Part shown: positions 1 to 5,592 of the stretch, one piece after another
How positions within the stretch are numbered: position 1 is the first letter of the stretch
How the letters are laid out: every line of letters begins with the position of its first letter
Origin: JBEGQX01 sp041180805
Lineage (GTDB): Bacteria > Planctomycetota > Planctomycetia > Gemmatales > Gemmataceae
DNA: 6,960 nucleotides
Reading direction: 5' to 3'
Assembly: GCA_041180805.1 (NCBI GenBank)
Contig: JBEGQX010000031.1
Coordinates: 1 to 6,960, forward strand
The notes under the pieces: generated by a model
What the model saw: the letters and a program-made list of their open reading frames with translations, nothing else
What the model was told of the DNA's origin: nothing
The model's database searches: none
Position numbers and translations under genes: made by a program

Positions 1-1
1 C

Positions 2-343
2 GAACTTGATGACAAATACATTTCCAAGGTGGAAGAAGTTTGCAAGGTTGGCGATATCCTTGAAGTGAAGGTAATCGCAATCGATGAACACGACCGTGTG
101 AAACTTTCCCGAAAGGTAATCTTAAGAGAAAGAAACCCCAACGCATCTCCTGAACCTGCTCCTTCCGAACGCCCCCAAGGCGATAACGGTGGCGGTAGCA
201 GGGAACGCAACGACAGGGGTGATCGCGGAGACCGCGGGGACCGCAGAGGTGACCGCAGGGGTCGTGGTGATCGCGGTGACCGTGGTGGTGATCGCGGAGA
301 TCGTGGCGATCGAGGTGACCGCAGGGGTGATAACAGGGATTAA
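2..343 (+). CDS. pnp: Polyribonucleotide nucleotidyltransferase (PNPase), C-terminal fragment (5' partial)
   Basis: This is the last 113 codons of a gene that begins before the window; the frame is open from base 2, so the GTG at 29 is an internal valine and not a start. Visible residues 1-42 form the second half of an S1 RNA-binding domain. They start ELDDKYISKV, followed by KVGD, the strand EVKVIAID and the closing DRVKLSRK, which is the usual end of the PNPase S1 domain. PNPase is a cytoplasmic 3'-5' phosphorolytic exoribonuclease in mRNA decay; its catalytic RNase PH domains would lie upstream and are not visible. After a short Pro/Ser/Glu linker (about residues 45-60), the protein ends in a long Arg-Gly-Asp low-complexity tail (about residues 66-113), much longer and more repetitive than in well-known PNPases. 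Other S1 proteins (RpsA, RNase E/G) are possible, but S1 at the very C-terminus with this sequence best fits PNPase. An intrinsic terminator follows. Confidence 0.85.
   Translation, partial: ELDDKYISKVEEVCKVGDILEVKVIAIDEHDRVKLSRKVILRERNPNASPEPAPSERPQGDNGGGSRERNDRGDRGDRGDRRGDRRGRGDRGDRGGDRGDRGDRGDRRGDNRD
212..340 (+). repeat. RGD-repeat coding tract in the pnp tail
   Basis: This tract encodes repeated D-R-G and R-G-D triplets, with a few RRGD and RGGD variants, ending RRGDNRD before the stop. The DNA is itself repetitive: a 17-bp exact direct repeat (gaggtgaccgcaggggt) occurs at 246-262 and 312-328, 66 bp (22 codons) apart. This suggests growth by in-frame duplication or slippage. Arginine and aspartate alternate, so the tail has mixed charge rather than being purely basic, and is probably disordered. 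Functionally it resembles RGG-type RNA-binding tails; that reading is an inference. Confidence 0.9.
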
Positions 344-376
344 TTTCCTTCCACTACCTTCGTAATTCTGGAATAT

Positions 377-404
377 GGGCCTGCATGTTTGCAGGCCCTT
401 TTCT
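377..404 (+). terminator. Intrinsic terminator after pnp
   Basis: A perfect 9-bp stem is formed by gggcctgca (377-385) and tgcaggccc (390-398) with a 4-nt loop (tgtt), followed immediately by ttttct. It lies 34 bases after the pnp stop codon and just before the ribosome binding site of the next gene. It would end most pnp transcripts. It could also act as an attenuator for the downstream kinase-aminotransferase pair, which has no room for its own promoter between hairpin and start codon. Confidence 0.85.
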
Positions 405-406
405 AC

Positions 407-412
407 AGGGGG
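407..412 (+). promoter_or_regulatory. Ribosome binding site of the histidine kinase gene
   Basis: The purine-rich aggggg ends 4 bases before the ATG at 417. It selects that ATG over the in-frame ATG at 375, which has no comparable site and leads directly into the terminator stem. Confidence 0.65.
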
Positions 413-416
413 TTTC

Positions 417-1115
417 ATGAGTGACCCATACTCCGAACTCGCTGAATTAGCCGGTGGGTTTATTCACGAAATCAAAAATCACTTAAGCACTTTCGGTCTG
501 AATCTGCAGCTTCTAGCAGAAGATTTCAGTGAGCCACAATCCCAACGGGAGCGCCGGGCCCAAGAACGCATTCACCGCCTTCAAACAGAATGCGAAAGAT
601 TGGTGGATGTATCCAACGACTTCCTCAGGTTTGCCCGACTTCAGGAACTTCATCTAAAACCCACTGACCTGAGTCAACCTTTGGAGGAACTTATCGATTT
701 CTTTTCGCCCATGGCGAAAAATGATCACATCAAGATCAATTGTTATTTACCCTCAGACCTGCCCTTGGTGCCTTTGGATTCAGAAATTTTCAAACAGGCG
801 CTTTTGAATTTATTGCTCAATGCAAAACAAGCGATGCCCTCCGGTGGCGAGATCACCATACAGGCCACTTCAAATTCCAATGAATTGATTTTAAGCATCA
901 TCGATACAGGGAAAGGTATATCTAAAGACAGCCTGGAAAAAATATTCAAGCCGTTCTATTCAACCAGGCAGGGTGGAACCGGCCTTGGGTTACCAACTAC
1001 AAGAAAAATCATTGAAGGACATGGCGGACGAATGGAACTGCAAAGCGAACTTGGGAAAGGCACAAAATTCTCCATACACCTTCCCCTGAAGCACAAGGAA
1101 ATCAAAAATGGCTAA
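417..1115 (+). CDS. Small cytosolic sensor-less histidine kinase (HisKA + HATPase_c, NtrB-like)
   Basis: This 232-residue protein is a bare kinase core. The H-box lies at the extreme N-terminus (HEIKNHL, phospho-acceptor His17), followed by a helical HisKA hairpin to about residue 78. The ATP-binding domain shows the N-box (QALLNLLLNAKQAM, Asn131/Asn135), G1 box (DTGKGI, Asp163), F-box (FKPFY, 177-181) and G2 box (GGTGLGL, 186-192). There is no transmembrane segment, PAS, GAF or HAMP domain, so it should be cytoplasmic and take its signal from a partner or through its HisKA dimer. The ExxN sequence after the histidine (E18-N21) is the motif tied to phosphatase activity in HisKA kinases. The usual proline after the asparagine is replaced by His22. 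No response regulator is in the window. I chose the ATG at 417 because it has a Shine-Dalgarno sequence and the extended start at 375 lies in the terminator region. The gene overlaps the downstream transaminase gene by 8 bp. The family call is certain; the signal and target are unknown. Confidence 0.9.
   Translation: MSDPYSELAELAGGFIHEIKNHLSTFGLNLQLLAEDFSEPQSQRERRAQERIHRLQTECERLVDVSNDFLRFARLQELHLKPTDLSQPLEELIDFFSPMAKNDHIKINCYLPSDLPLVPLDSEIFKQALLNLLLNAKQAMPSGGEITIQATSNSNELILSIIDTGKGISKDSLEKIFKPFYSTRQGGTGLGLPTTRKIIEGHGGRMELQSELGKGTKFSIHLPLKHKEIKNG
1095..1100 (+). promoter_or_regulatory. Ribosome binding site of the aminotransferase gene, inside the kinase gene
   Basis: The sequence aaggaa lies 7 bases before the ATG at 1108 and within the last codons of the kinase gene. 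It fixes the aminotransferase start and, with the 8-bp gene overlap (1108-1115), supports translational coupling. Confidence 0.6.
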
Positions 1116-2007
1116 CACAAGTTTTCCAAAAGCATTTGCAAACATGGACGGAAAAATAATCCCATTGCAGGAAGCTAAGGTTTCCGCCTTGGACCGGGGA
1201 TTTCTTTTTGGCGACGCTGTTTATGAAGTTCTTTGGGTCCACAAGGGTAAACAATGGCTCAAGGAAGGCCACTACAATCGGCTGGATCGCAGCTTGAAGC
1301 TAGTCCGCATCCATGGAGTCGATTTGAATGCCTTGGATCAGAAGGTTCAGCAAACCATCGAATTTGGAAAATTCCAAGATGCGATTGTTTATATTCAGAT
1401 CACAAGGGGTTCAGCTCCAAGGGCACATGCATTCCCAAAAGACACAAAACCTTTTGAATTCCTTTATGTTCAGGAATTCAAGGACCCCTATTCGGATATG
1501 CGCGCAAATGGGATTGGCCTTTTATCCCGTGTTGATATTCGTTGGGATCATTGCGACATAAAATCAACCAACCTTCTCGCGAATGTCCTTGCCATTCAGG
1601 ATGCCAAAGAGGCGGGCTGCCATGAGGTATTGTTTCATTTGAAGGATGGAACCATCACCGAGTCTGCCCACTCAAGTCTGTTCGGGGTACTGGACGGAAT
1701 CATTTATACCAGCCCCACCAGTGAATGGATTCTCCCCGGAATCACCCGGGATCATATTCTTTCCGTTTGCGCCAAAGAGGGAATCCCCCTCCGGGAAAAA
1801 TCCCTTCACCTTGACCAACTTGAGAAAGTAAGCGAGCTATTCATTACCGGAACAACATGTGGTGTTTTGCCTGTGGCAACGCTGGATGGTAAAAAAATAG
1901 GCAACGGAAGACCTGGCCCTGTGGCGCAGAGAGTTTCCGATGCCTACTGGAAAACCGTTAACGAATGGGCTAATTCCGAATCGCCTGAAAAAGGGATTGG
2001 GATTTAG
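1108..2007 (+). CDS. dat: Class IV PLP-dependent aminotransferase, D-amino-acid transaminase type
   Basis: This 299-residue cytosolic fold-type IV enzyme most closely matches D-alanine aminotransferases, which interconvert D-amino acids and 2-oxo acids and can supply D-Ala/D-Glu for peptidoglycan. Visible motifs are ALDRGFLFGDAVYEV (27-41), TRGSAPRAHAFP (99-110), CDIKSTNLLANVLA (149-162) with the PLP lysine K152, TITES with the cofactor-contacting E185, and ILPGITRD (208-215). Tyr39, Arg105 and His107 correspond to Tyr31, Arg98 and His100 of the Bacillus D-amino-acid transaminase, the carboxylate-binding trap that separates this subgroup from branched-chain transaminase (IlvE) and aminodeoxychorismate lyase (PabC). 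The length is slightly above the usual 280-290 because of about ten extra residues at each end. The start overlaps the kinase stop by 8 bp with a good ribosome binding site, so the two genes are probably one operon. Substrate specificity is inferred from motifs; an (R)-amine transaminase or a broad-range class IV enzyme is the main alternative. Confidence 0.85.
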   Translation: MANTSFPKAFANMDGKIIPLQEAKVSALDRGFLFGDAVYEVLWVHKGKQWLKEGHYNRLDRSLKLVRIHGVDLNALDQKVQQTIEFGKFQDAIVYIQITRGSAPRAHAFPKDTKPFEFLYVQEFKDPYSDMRANGIGLLSRVDIRWDHCDIKSTNLLANVLAIQDAKEAGCHEVLFHLKDGTITESAHSSLFGVLDGIIYTSPTSEWILPGITRDHILSVCAKEGIPLREKSLHLDQLEKVSELFITGTTCGVLPVATLDGKKIGNGRPGPVAQRVSDAYWKTVNEWANSESPEKGIGI

Positions 2008-2015
2008 AAATTAGT

Positions 2016-4187
2016 CTATCTGCTTCCACCGGGGGCGCCACCTGGCCTCCCCTCTCCACCCGGGGGAACACCGCCGGGGCCACCTGCTTCTCCAGGGTTT
2101 CCACCTGCAGGAACAGTATCCGTAAGCAGCAACCTTAAAAGCATATTCTCGGTAGGATCCACTTCAGCATCGAGGTTTTGTGTTTTCAACATTTCATCCT
2201 GGATGCGTCGCAATTCTGAAAAGAATCTTTCACCTTCCAGATTTTCCGTGAAAATGAACTCGATCCATTCCAGTGCAAAAGTAGTCTCAGCTTTTTTCAA
2301 ATCCGGATCAGCTTTGTAAAAGTGTTTTGTGAAAAGCTTTCGCATTTGCGCCCCGCGCAAAGGAATGTCGCGTGGCATCATCTCGAGATCTTTACAATAT
2401 GCGAGGAAAGACGCTGTTTTCTTCTTAACCAAAAAGTAAACTAACGCCCAGGCATCAGTTCGCATCTGCTCGATTTCGGCGCGTTTGGATTCCTCCACCG
2501 TAATATCGCTGGTAAACAAGCGGTCGATGATCGCAAGCATTTCCTTGGGATTGCGCTTTGATTTGTAAGTCGTGCGGAATTTCGGCAAATGCAAGGAATT
2601 TGGCCCGGCAAAATTCATCCATGGGGAGCAAAACGGCGTTTCAAAGACCGACCCCAACCCTTCCGAGAGCCAGTCTGGCAAAAGTACACTGCTAGGAAAC
2701 AACCCATTGGCGTAAAAAAGTTGAATAGTGCCCAGATTTCCAACTGTATTTTGAATGGTTTCACGCTCCAATGTTTTATTCAAAATAGCCAATGTGGAAG
2801 CGTAACTGATATCCAAAATCTGCCCTGTTGGGGGATAGCCAGCTCCTGATTTTCCACTTAGAATCTGGTTAAAATCATAGCCAGTCGTGGTCCATTCTTT
2901 ATTTTTTACGGATAACATTTCAGAAATCGTGTCGAATCGTTTTGTGCAAAGAACAAGAAGTCTTTCCCTGGGCACCAAAAAACCCTGAGTTTTGGCTCGG
3001 GATCCTAGAATGGCAAGATACATTTCCCGGTATACTTCCGGCTTGGTGATTAAAACAACTTTTAGCTTGTTTTTAGGAATCTCCAGTGGGGCACCCATCA
3101 TGGAAAACCAATAATAGGCATTCTTGAAATTTAGCTCTAGCTGCTTGATCCATTCCAGAATTTCCGGATCGGTTGGCAAACCATCATGAAGGACGTGATA
3201 ATGTTTGTCTCCCAGGGTATTGAAGCCAGCAAAATTGGCGGCAAAGGAATTAAAAGATCCGTCATCTGGCAGGCTTTCTTCAACCTGTTTTTTAGTTTTA
3301 AGGTAGGAAGCCACAACGGCATCCTTGCCTTTCGGATCAGCCTTGGCAAGCTTTTCCATTTCTTCGCCAAATTCCTTGTTTAAGCCATGCTCAAGAGCAA
3401 ACTGAATGGCAGGAAGAAGGTTGGCTGGTTTAGTCTTATCTTTCACCGCACTCATTCGATCTTGGAAATATTTATTGACCGGTGGCATGGCCATCATTTT
3501 GCCGCCAACATCTTCAGAAATCCGATGAAATTCCATGGAACTGTTTGGAATAAATAAAACGCCTTTGTCATCAAATTTTGTATCGGAAGTTGCCAAAGCC
3601 CAGGTCTTTCCTGTGGCACTGGGAGCAACCCCAAACGGATGTAAATAGCGAACCCAATAAGCAGCCTTTAGATTTGATCCAGCCGGCACTGCTGGTCCAC
3701 CCGCGGGGTTACCTGCCCCACCACCATCTCCCAAGCCGGCCGGGGATGGTAATCCACCTGCGGCGCCCGAGCCTCCAATGGCATTGCTTTCATCGACGAC
3801 GATTTGCGGTAAATTCAGAACTTCCCTTTTTGTCAATTCAACAATGGAAAACACAAATCTCGAGTTCAGGGAAAACTCACCTTTGTCTAAAAAGCCACCG
3901 CCATATATTCCACCGTCGCCACTGCCACGGGGAGCCATACCCATACCGGGGGCCATGGGCCGTCCACCTTCCCCTGGCCCTCTGCTTCCACCTGGGGCAA
4001 GAGGACTACCTCCTGGCCCGCCAGGCCCAAATCCTCCTGGGCCACCAGGTCCGACTCCGGGGGTTGGCGCTGCCGAACCTGCTTTTTGCAATGGTTTGTT
4101 AAGGTCTACCCTTATCAAAAAATAATCCGCATGAATCGCTGTACAAAAGCCAAGAAAGAACAGTACGGCAAATAGTCTTCGCAACAT
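2016..4187 (-). CDS. Secreted DUF1570-like protein with Gly/Pro-rich tracts and a degenerate zinc-protease motif
   Basis: This is a 723-residue exported protein. Residues 1-20 are a signal peptide (MLRR, then a hydrophobic core, cleavage likely after Ala20 in AIHA-DY). Residues 36-98 and 135-172 are Gly/Pro-rich low complexity around a short folded stretch (99-134), and residues 693-722 form another Gly/Pro tail. The core (about 325-645) resembles planctomycete DUF1570 proteins, gluzincin-type peptidase relatives. It begins with GDKHYHVLHDG, then LELNFKNAYYWF, a KLKVVLITK strand, later LPDWLSEGLGSVFETP (503-518) and DAWALVYFLVKK (578-589). The third zinc ligand would be Glu509 in WLSEG, but the place for HExxH, 21-25 residues upstream, reads N484-LGT-I488, and no HExxH occurs anywhere in the protein. 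It is therefore probably catalytically inactive. Start: ATG 4187 with aaagagg 6 bases upstream. It converges on the aminotransferase gene with an 8-bp gap. The family assignment rests on motif memory, not a search; the protein's role is unknown. Confidence 0.75.
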   Translation of the reverse strand: MLRRLFAVLFFLGFCTAIHADYFLIRVDLNKPLQKAGSAAPTPGVGPGGPGGFGPGGPGGSPLAPGGSRGPGEGGRPMAPGMGMAPRGSGDGGIYGGGFLDKGEFSLNSRFVFSIVELTKREVLNLPQIVVDESNAIGGSGAAGGLPSPAGLGDGGGAGNPAGGPAVPAGSNLKAAYWVRYLHPFGVAPSATGKTWALATSDTKFDDKGVLFIPNSSMEFHRISEDVGGKMMAMPPVNKYFQDRMSAVKDKTKPANLLPAIQFALEHGLNKEFGEEMEKLAKADPKGKDAVVASYLKTKKQVEESLPDDGSFNSFAANFAGFNTLGDKHYHVLHDGLPTDPEILEWIKQLELNFKNAYYWFSMMGAPLEIPKNKLKVVLITKPEVYREMYLAILGSRAKTQGFLVPRERLLVLCTKRFDTISEMLSVKNKEWTTTGYDFNQILSGKSGAGYPPTGQILDISYASTLAILNKTLERETIQNTVGNLGTIQLFYANGLFPSSVLLPDWLSEGLGSVFETPFCSPWMNFAGPNSLHLPKFRTTYKSKRNPKEMLAIIDRLFTSDITVEESKRAEIEQMRTDAWALVYFLVKKKTASFLAYCKDLEMMPRDIPLRGAQMRKLFTKHFYKADPDLKKAETTFALEWIEFIFTENLEGERFFSELRRIQDEMLKTQNLDAEVDPTENMLLRLLLTDTVPAGGNPGEAGGPGGVPPGGEGRPGGAPGGSR
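2022..2111 (-). repeat. Gly/Pro-rich low-complexity tract, C-terminal
   Basis: This tract encodes residues 693-722, about one half glycine, with repeated GG-x-PGG patterns ending PGGSR. Its composition matches the N-terminal tract, so the folded core is flanked by similar disordered tails on both sides. Confidence 0.8.
3672..3785 (-). repeat. Gly/Ala/Pro-rich low-complexity tract, internal
   Basis: This tract encodes residues 135-172 of the secreted protein (NAIGGSGAAGG and then Pro/Gly/Ala-rich sequence). It separates the short conserved stretch FSLNSRFVFSIVELTKREVL (residues 105-124) from the rest of the protein and looks like an insertion within an otherwise folded region. Confidence 0.7.
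3894..4082 (-). repeat. Gly/Pro-rich low-complexity tract, N-terminal
   Basis: This tract encodes residues 36-98 of the secreted protein, with the GPGGPGGFGPGGPGG segment (47-61) as its most regular part, followed by Met/Gly/Arg-rich sequence. It lacks the strict Gly-X-Y period of collagen over any long distance, so a flexible spacer between signal peptide and folded domain is more likely than a triple helix. Confidence 0.8.
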
Positions 4188-4217
4188 GCTCGGCCTCTTT
4201 TTAAGAGATGATTGACA

Positions 4218-4223
4218 ACTATA
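4218..4223 (-). promoter_or_regulatory. Candidate -10 box for the secreted-protein gene
   Basis: On the minus strand this reads TATAGT, five of six matches to TATAAT, giving a transcription start near 4211 and a leader of about 24 bases. The hexamer at the -35 distance (AATGTG, 4241-4246) is poor, so this is either a weak or an activator-dependent promoter, or a chance match. Confidence 0.3.
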
Positions 4224-4241
4224 TCCTGACGGTTTTTCCGC

Positions 4242-4254
4242 ACATTCGCAATGT
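4242..4254. promoter_or_regulatory. 13-bp perfect dyad (possible operator)
   Basis: The sequence acattcgcaatgt is a perfect inverted repeat with 5-bp arms and a 3-bp centre. It sits at the -35 position relative to the candidate -10 box of the secreted-protein gene, in the 98-bp gap between that gene and the HAD phosphatase gene. A role as regulator site is inferred from position and symmetry only. Confidence 0.3.
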
Positions 4255-4285
4255 TAATTTGACACTTTGAAGGCTAAAAACACAC

Positions 4286-4969
4286 CTAGGACATGATGGT
4301 TTTAATAAAGCCATCCGCATCAGAAAGGTTTTCCACAAGGGCATCAGGAGAATGCCCCCTTAATTCTTCCATTCCATGCCAACCTGTGGCAACCGCCATT
4401 ACTTTTACACCAATCGCCCTGGCACACCGGATATCCAGCGGGGTATCTCCAATGACCCAAATGTTAGACTTTTCAATCTTTGAGCCAAACCTTTCCTGCA
4501 CTTCCTTCAGTGCTTCACGAGCCACATCATCTCGATCAAGATGAAAATCTCCAAATCCTCCAAATGAGAAATACTCATTAATGCCGAAGTGCCCTAATTT
4601 AATTTTTGCGCCCTTGCGTAAGTTACCTGTGAGTAACCCAACCTGAAATTCACTGTCTAGGGACAGTTTTTCCAATATTAAATCAACCCCCGGTAAAACC
4701 TTGCCTTGCACACTTTTTAAACATTCGGGCAAATGTTCCAAATAACCTTCCAACATGGTTTGAAAACCTGTTTCAGAAAATGGAATTTCATGCATTCGGA
4801 AAAGGTCATGCAGAATTGCCCGGTCCGTTCTACCACTAAGGGTTAAACCATCAACGATTTTTTCCACCCCGAAACGGGAGGCCATGGATTTTTCCAAGGC
4901 GGCTTTCCCCGCGCCTGCACTTGATAACAATGTTCCATCTATGTCAAAAAGCACAACATTACATGACAT
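4286..4969 (-). CDS. HAD-superfamily phosphatase, Gph-like (C1 cap)
   Basis: This is a 227-residue cytosolic hydrolase from the preferred ATG at 4969. All four HAD motifs are present. Motif I is FDIDGTLL, with nucleophile Asp9 and acid/base Asp11. Motif II is LLTGN, with Thr114. Motif III is Lys124 in AKIKLGHFGI. Motif IV is IGDTPLDI, with Asp175 and Asp179. An alpha-helical C1 cap of about residues 18-90 follows motif I and contains SGRTDRAIL. This layout matches phosphoglycolate phosphatase and related small-molecule phosphatases; the substrate cannot be read from sequence, so I give no symbol. The frame extends to an ATG at 5026, but the start at 4969 puts motif I at the usual distance from the N-terminus and has GGGG/GGTGG just upstream. 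The longer form would add a hydrophobic, arginine-containing 19-residue extension with no homology I recognise. The gene is divergent from the NYN nuclease gene. Confidence 0.88.
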   Translation of the reverse strand: MSCNVVLFDIDGTLLSSAGAGKAALEKSMASRFGVEKIVDGLTLSGRTDRAILHDLFRMHEIPFSETGFQTMLEGYLEHLPECLKSVQGKVLPGVDLILEKLSLDSEFQVGLLTGNLRKGAKIKLGHFGINEYFSFGGFGDFHLDRDDVAREALKEVQERFGSKIEKSNIWVIGDTPLDIRCARAIGVKVMAVATGWHGMEELRGHSPDALVENLSDADGFIKTIMS

Positions 4970-4994
4970 ATTCCACCCCGCTAACAATTTGGCA

Positions 4995-5000
4995 TACAAT
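4995..5000 (+). promoter_or_regulatory. Candidate -10 box for the NYN nuclease gene
   Basis: TACAAT matches TATAAT in five of six positions and lies 26 bases before the ATG at 5027, within the 57-bp divergent intergenic region. I found no good -35 hexamer at 16-18 bp upstream, so the call is weak. A Shine-Dalgarno-like aaagga (5011-5016) follows, 10 bases before the start codon. Confidence 0.27.
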
Positions 5001-5026
5001 CTTCTTATGAAAAGGATGACCAGCAT

Positions 5027-5584
5027 ATGCCCTACCTGATAGATGGTTACAATTTATTGATGGCTTTGCGCAAATTACGCCTCGATGAACCCCCAGATAT
5101 TTTGGCTAATGAAAGGGCCTGGCTTGCGAGACATCTTCAGGAACTATTGCAAGAATCGGGCAAAACTTCTGAGACAGTTACTTTGGTTTTTGATGGCGGC
5201 TCCCATGAAAAATCTGGCAAGCAAACCCCCATTAAATATCCACAAATAAAGGTCGAATATTCAAAGGATATAGATGCTGACTCGTGGATTGAAAATCACC
5301 TTGCCAGATTGGATTTTCCTAAAGAATGGACAGTAGTGTCGAATGATAAGCGAATTATAAAGGCTGCCAAAAGCAAGGGTGCCACACCCATGGCATGTCT
5401 GGATTTTGAATTTCACCTGCTAGAGAGCCCACCACCCAAAAAAGATGCCCCTGTACCTCACAAACCGGAATTACTCTCCACGGAACAAATAAAGGATTGG
5501 GAAAAAGAATTTTTTCCCAATCCTAAAGATTTAGAAGAGTTCGAAGGTTTAAGCGATCCTTTTTTCAGAAAGCCCAAGGACTAA
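5027..5584 (+). CDS. NYN (PIN-like) domain ribonuclease, YacP/Rae1 type
   Basis: This 185-residue cytosolic protein has the hallmarks of the YacP/NYN family (Rae1 in Bacillus is a ribosome-associated endoribonuclease). Residues 1-10 read MPYLIDGYNL, with the first acidic ligand Asp6 and Asn9. Residues 53-58 (LVFDGG) carry Asp56, residues 83-88 (DADSWI) carry Asp83/Asp85, and VVSNDKRI (103-110) carries the S-N-D signature with Asp107. Together these form the metal-binding acidic cluster of PIN-like nucleases, so it is probably active. The nuclease domain ends near residue 133. A charged, proline-rich tail of about 50 residues follows, including STEQIKDWEKEFF, a segment resembling the end of other planctomycete members. 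The ATG at 5027 is the first residue before the DGYN motif and has an upstream aaagga. The gene is divergent from the HAD phosphatase gene and convergent, with an 8-bp gap, on the TPR gene. The family is clear; whether it cleaves ribosome-bound mRNA as Rae1 does is unknown. Confidence 0.85.
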   Translation: MPYLIDGYNLLMALRKLRLDEPPDILANERAWLARHLQELLQESGKTSETVTLVFDGGSHEKSGKQTPIKYPQIKVEYSKDIDADSWIENHLARLDFPKEWTVVSNDKRIIKAAKSKGATPMACLDFEFHLLESPPPKKDAPVPHKPELLSTEQIKDWEKEFFPNPKDLEEFEGLSDPFFRKPKD

Positions 5585-5592
5585 AATCCAAC

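Noticed and set aside
375..416. Extended N-terminus of the histidine kinase from the ATG at 375
   Set aside because: The extra codons lie inside the terminator hairpin and have no Shine-Dalgarno sequence, while the ATG at 417 has aggggg just upstream and places the H-box sensibly.
122..418. Open frame on the minus strand opposite the pnp tail (Thr/Ala/Val-rich)
   Set aside because: It is an antisense shadow of the RGD repeat; its composition simply mirrors the repeated codons, and no domain is recognisable.
3578..4125. Plus-strand Pro/His/Leu-rich open frames opposite the secreted-protein gene
   Set aside because: They mirror the Gly/Pro-rich tracts of the minus-strand gene, whose signal peptide and motifs show it is the real coding strand.
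4128..4187. Lipoprotein signal (LGFC) in the secreted protein
   Set aside because: The residue before Cys15 is Phe, which does not fit a lipobox; a signal peptidase I site after Ala20 fits better.
4226..4240. cggtttttccg as a terminator for the HAD gene
   Set aside because: It has only a 3-bp stem, with the A/T run in the loop and no T-tract after it on the minus strand.
5007..5039. Ten-codon open frame (MKRMTSICPT) overlapping the NYN start, as a possible leader peptide
   Set aside because: It has no ribosome binding site, its sequence is not suggestive of attenuation, and frames this short arise by chance.
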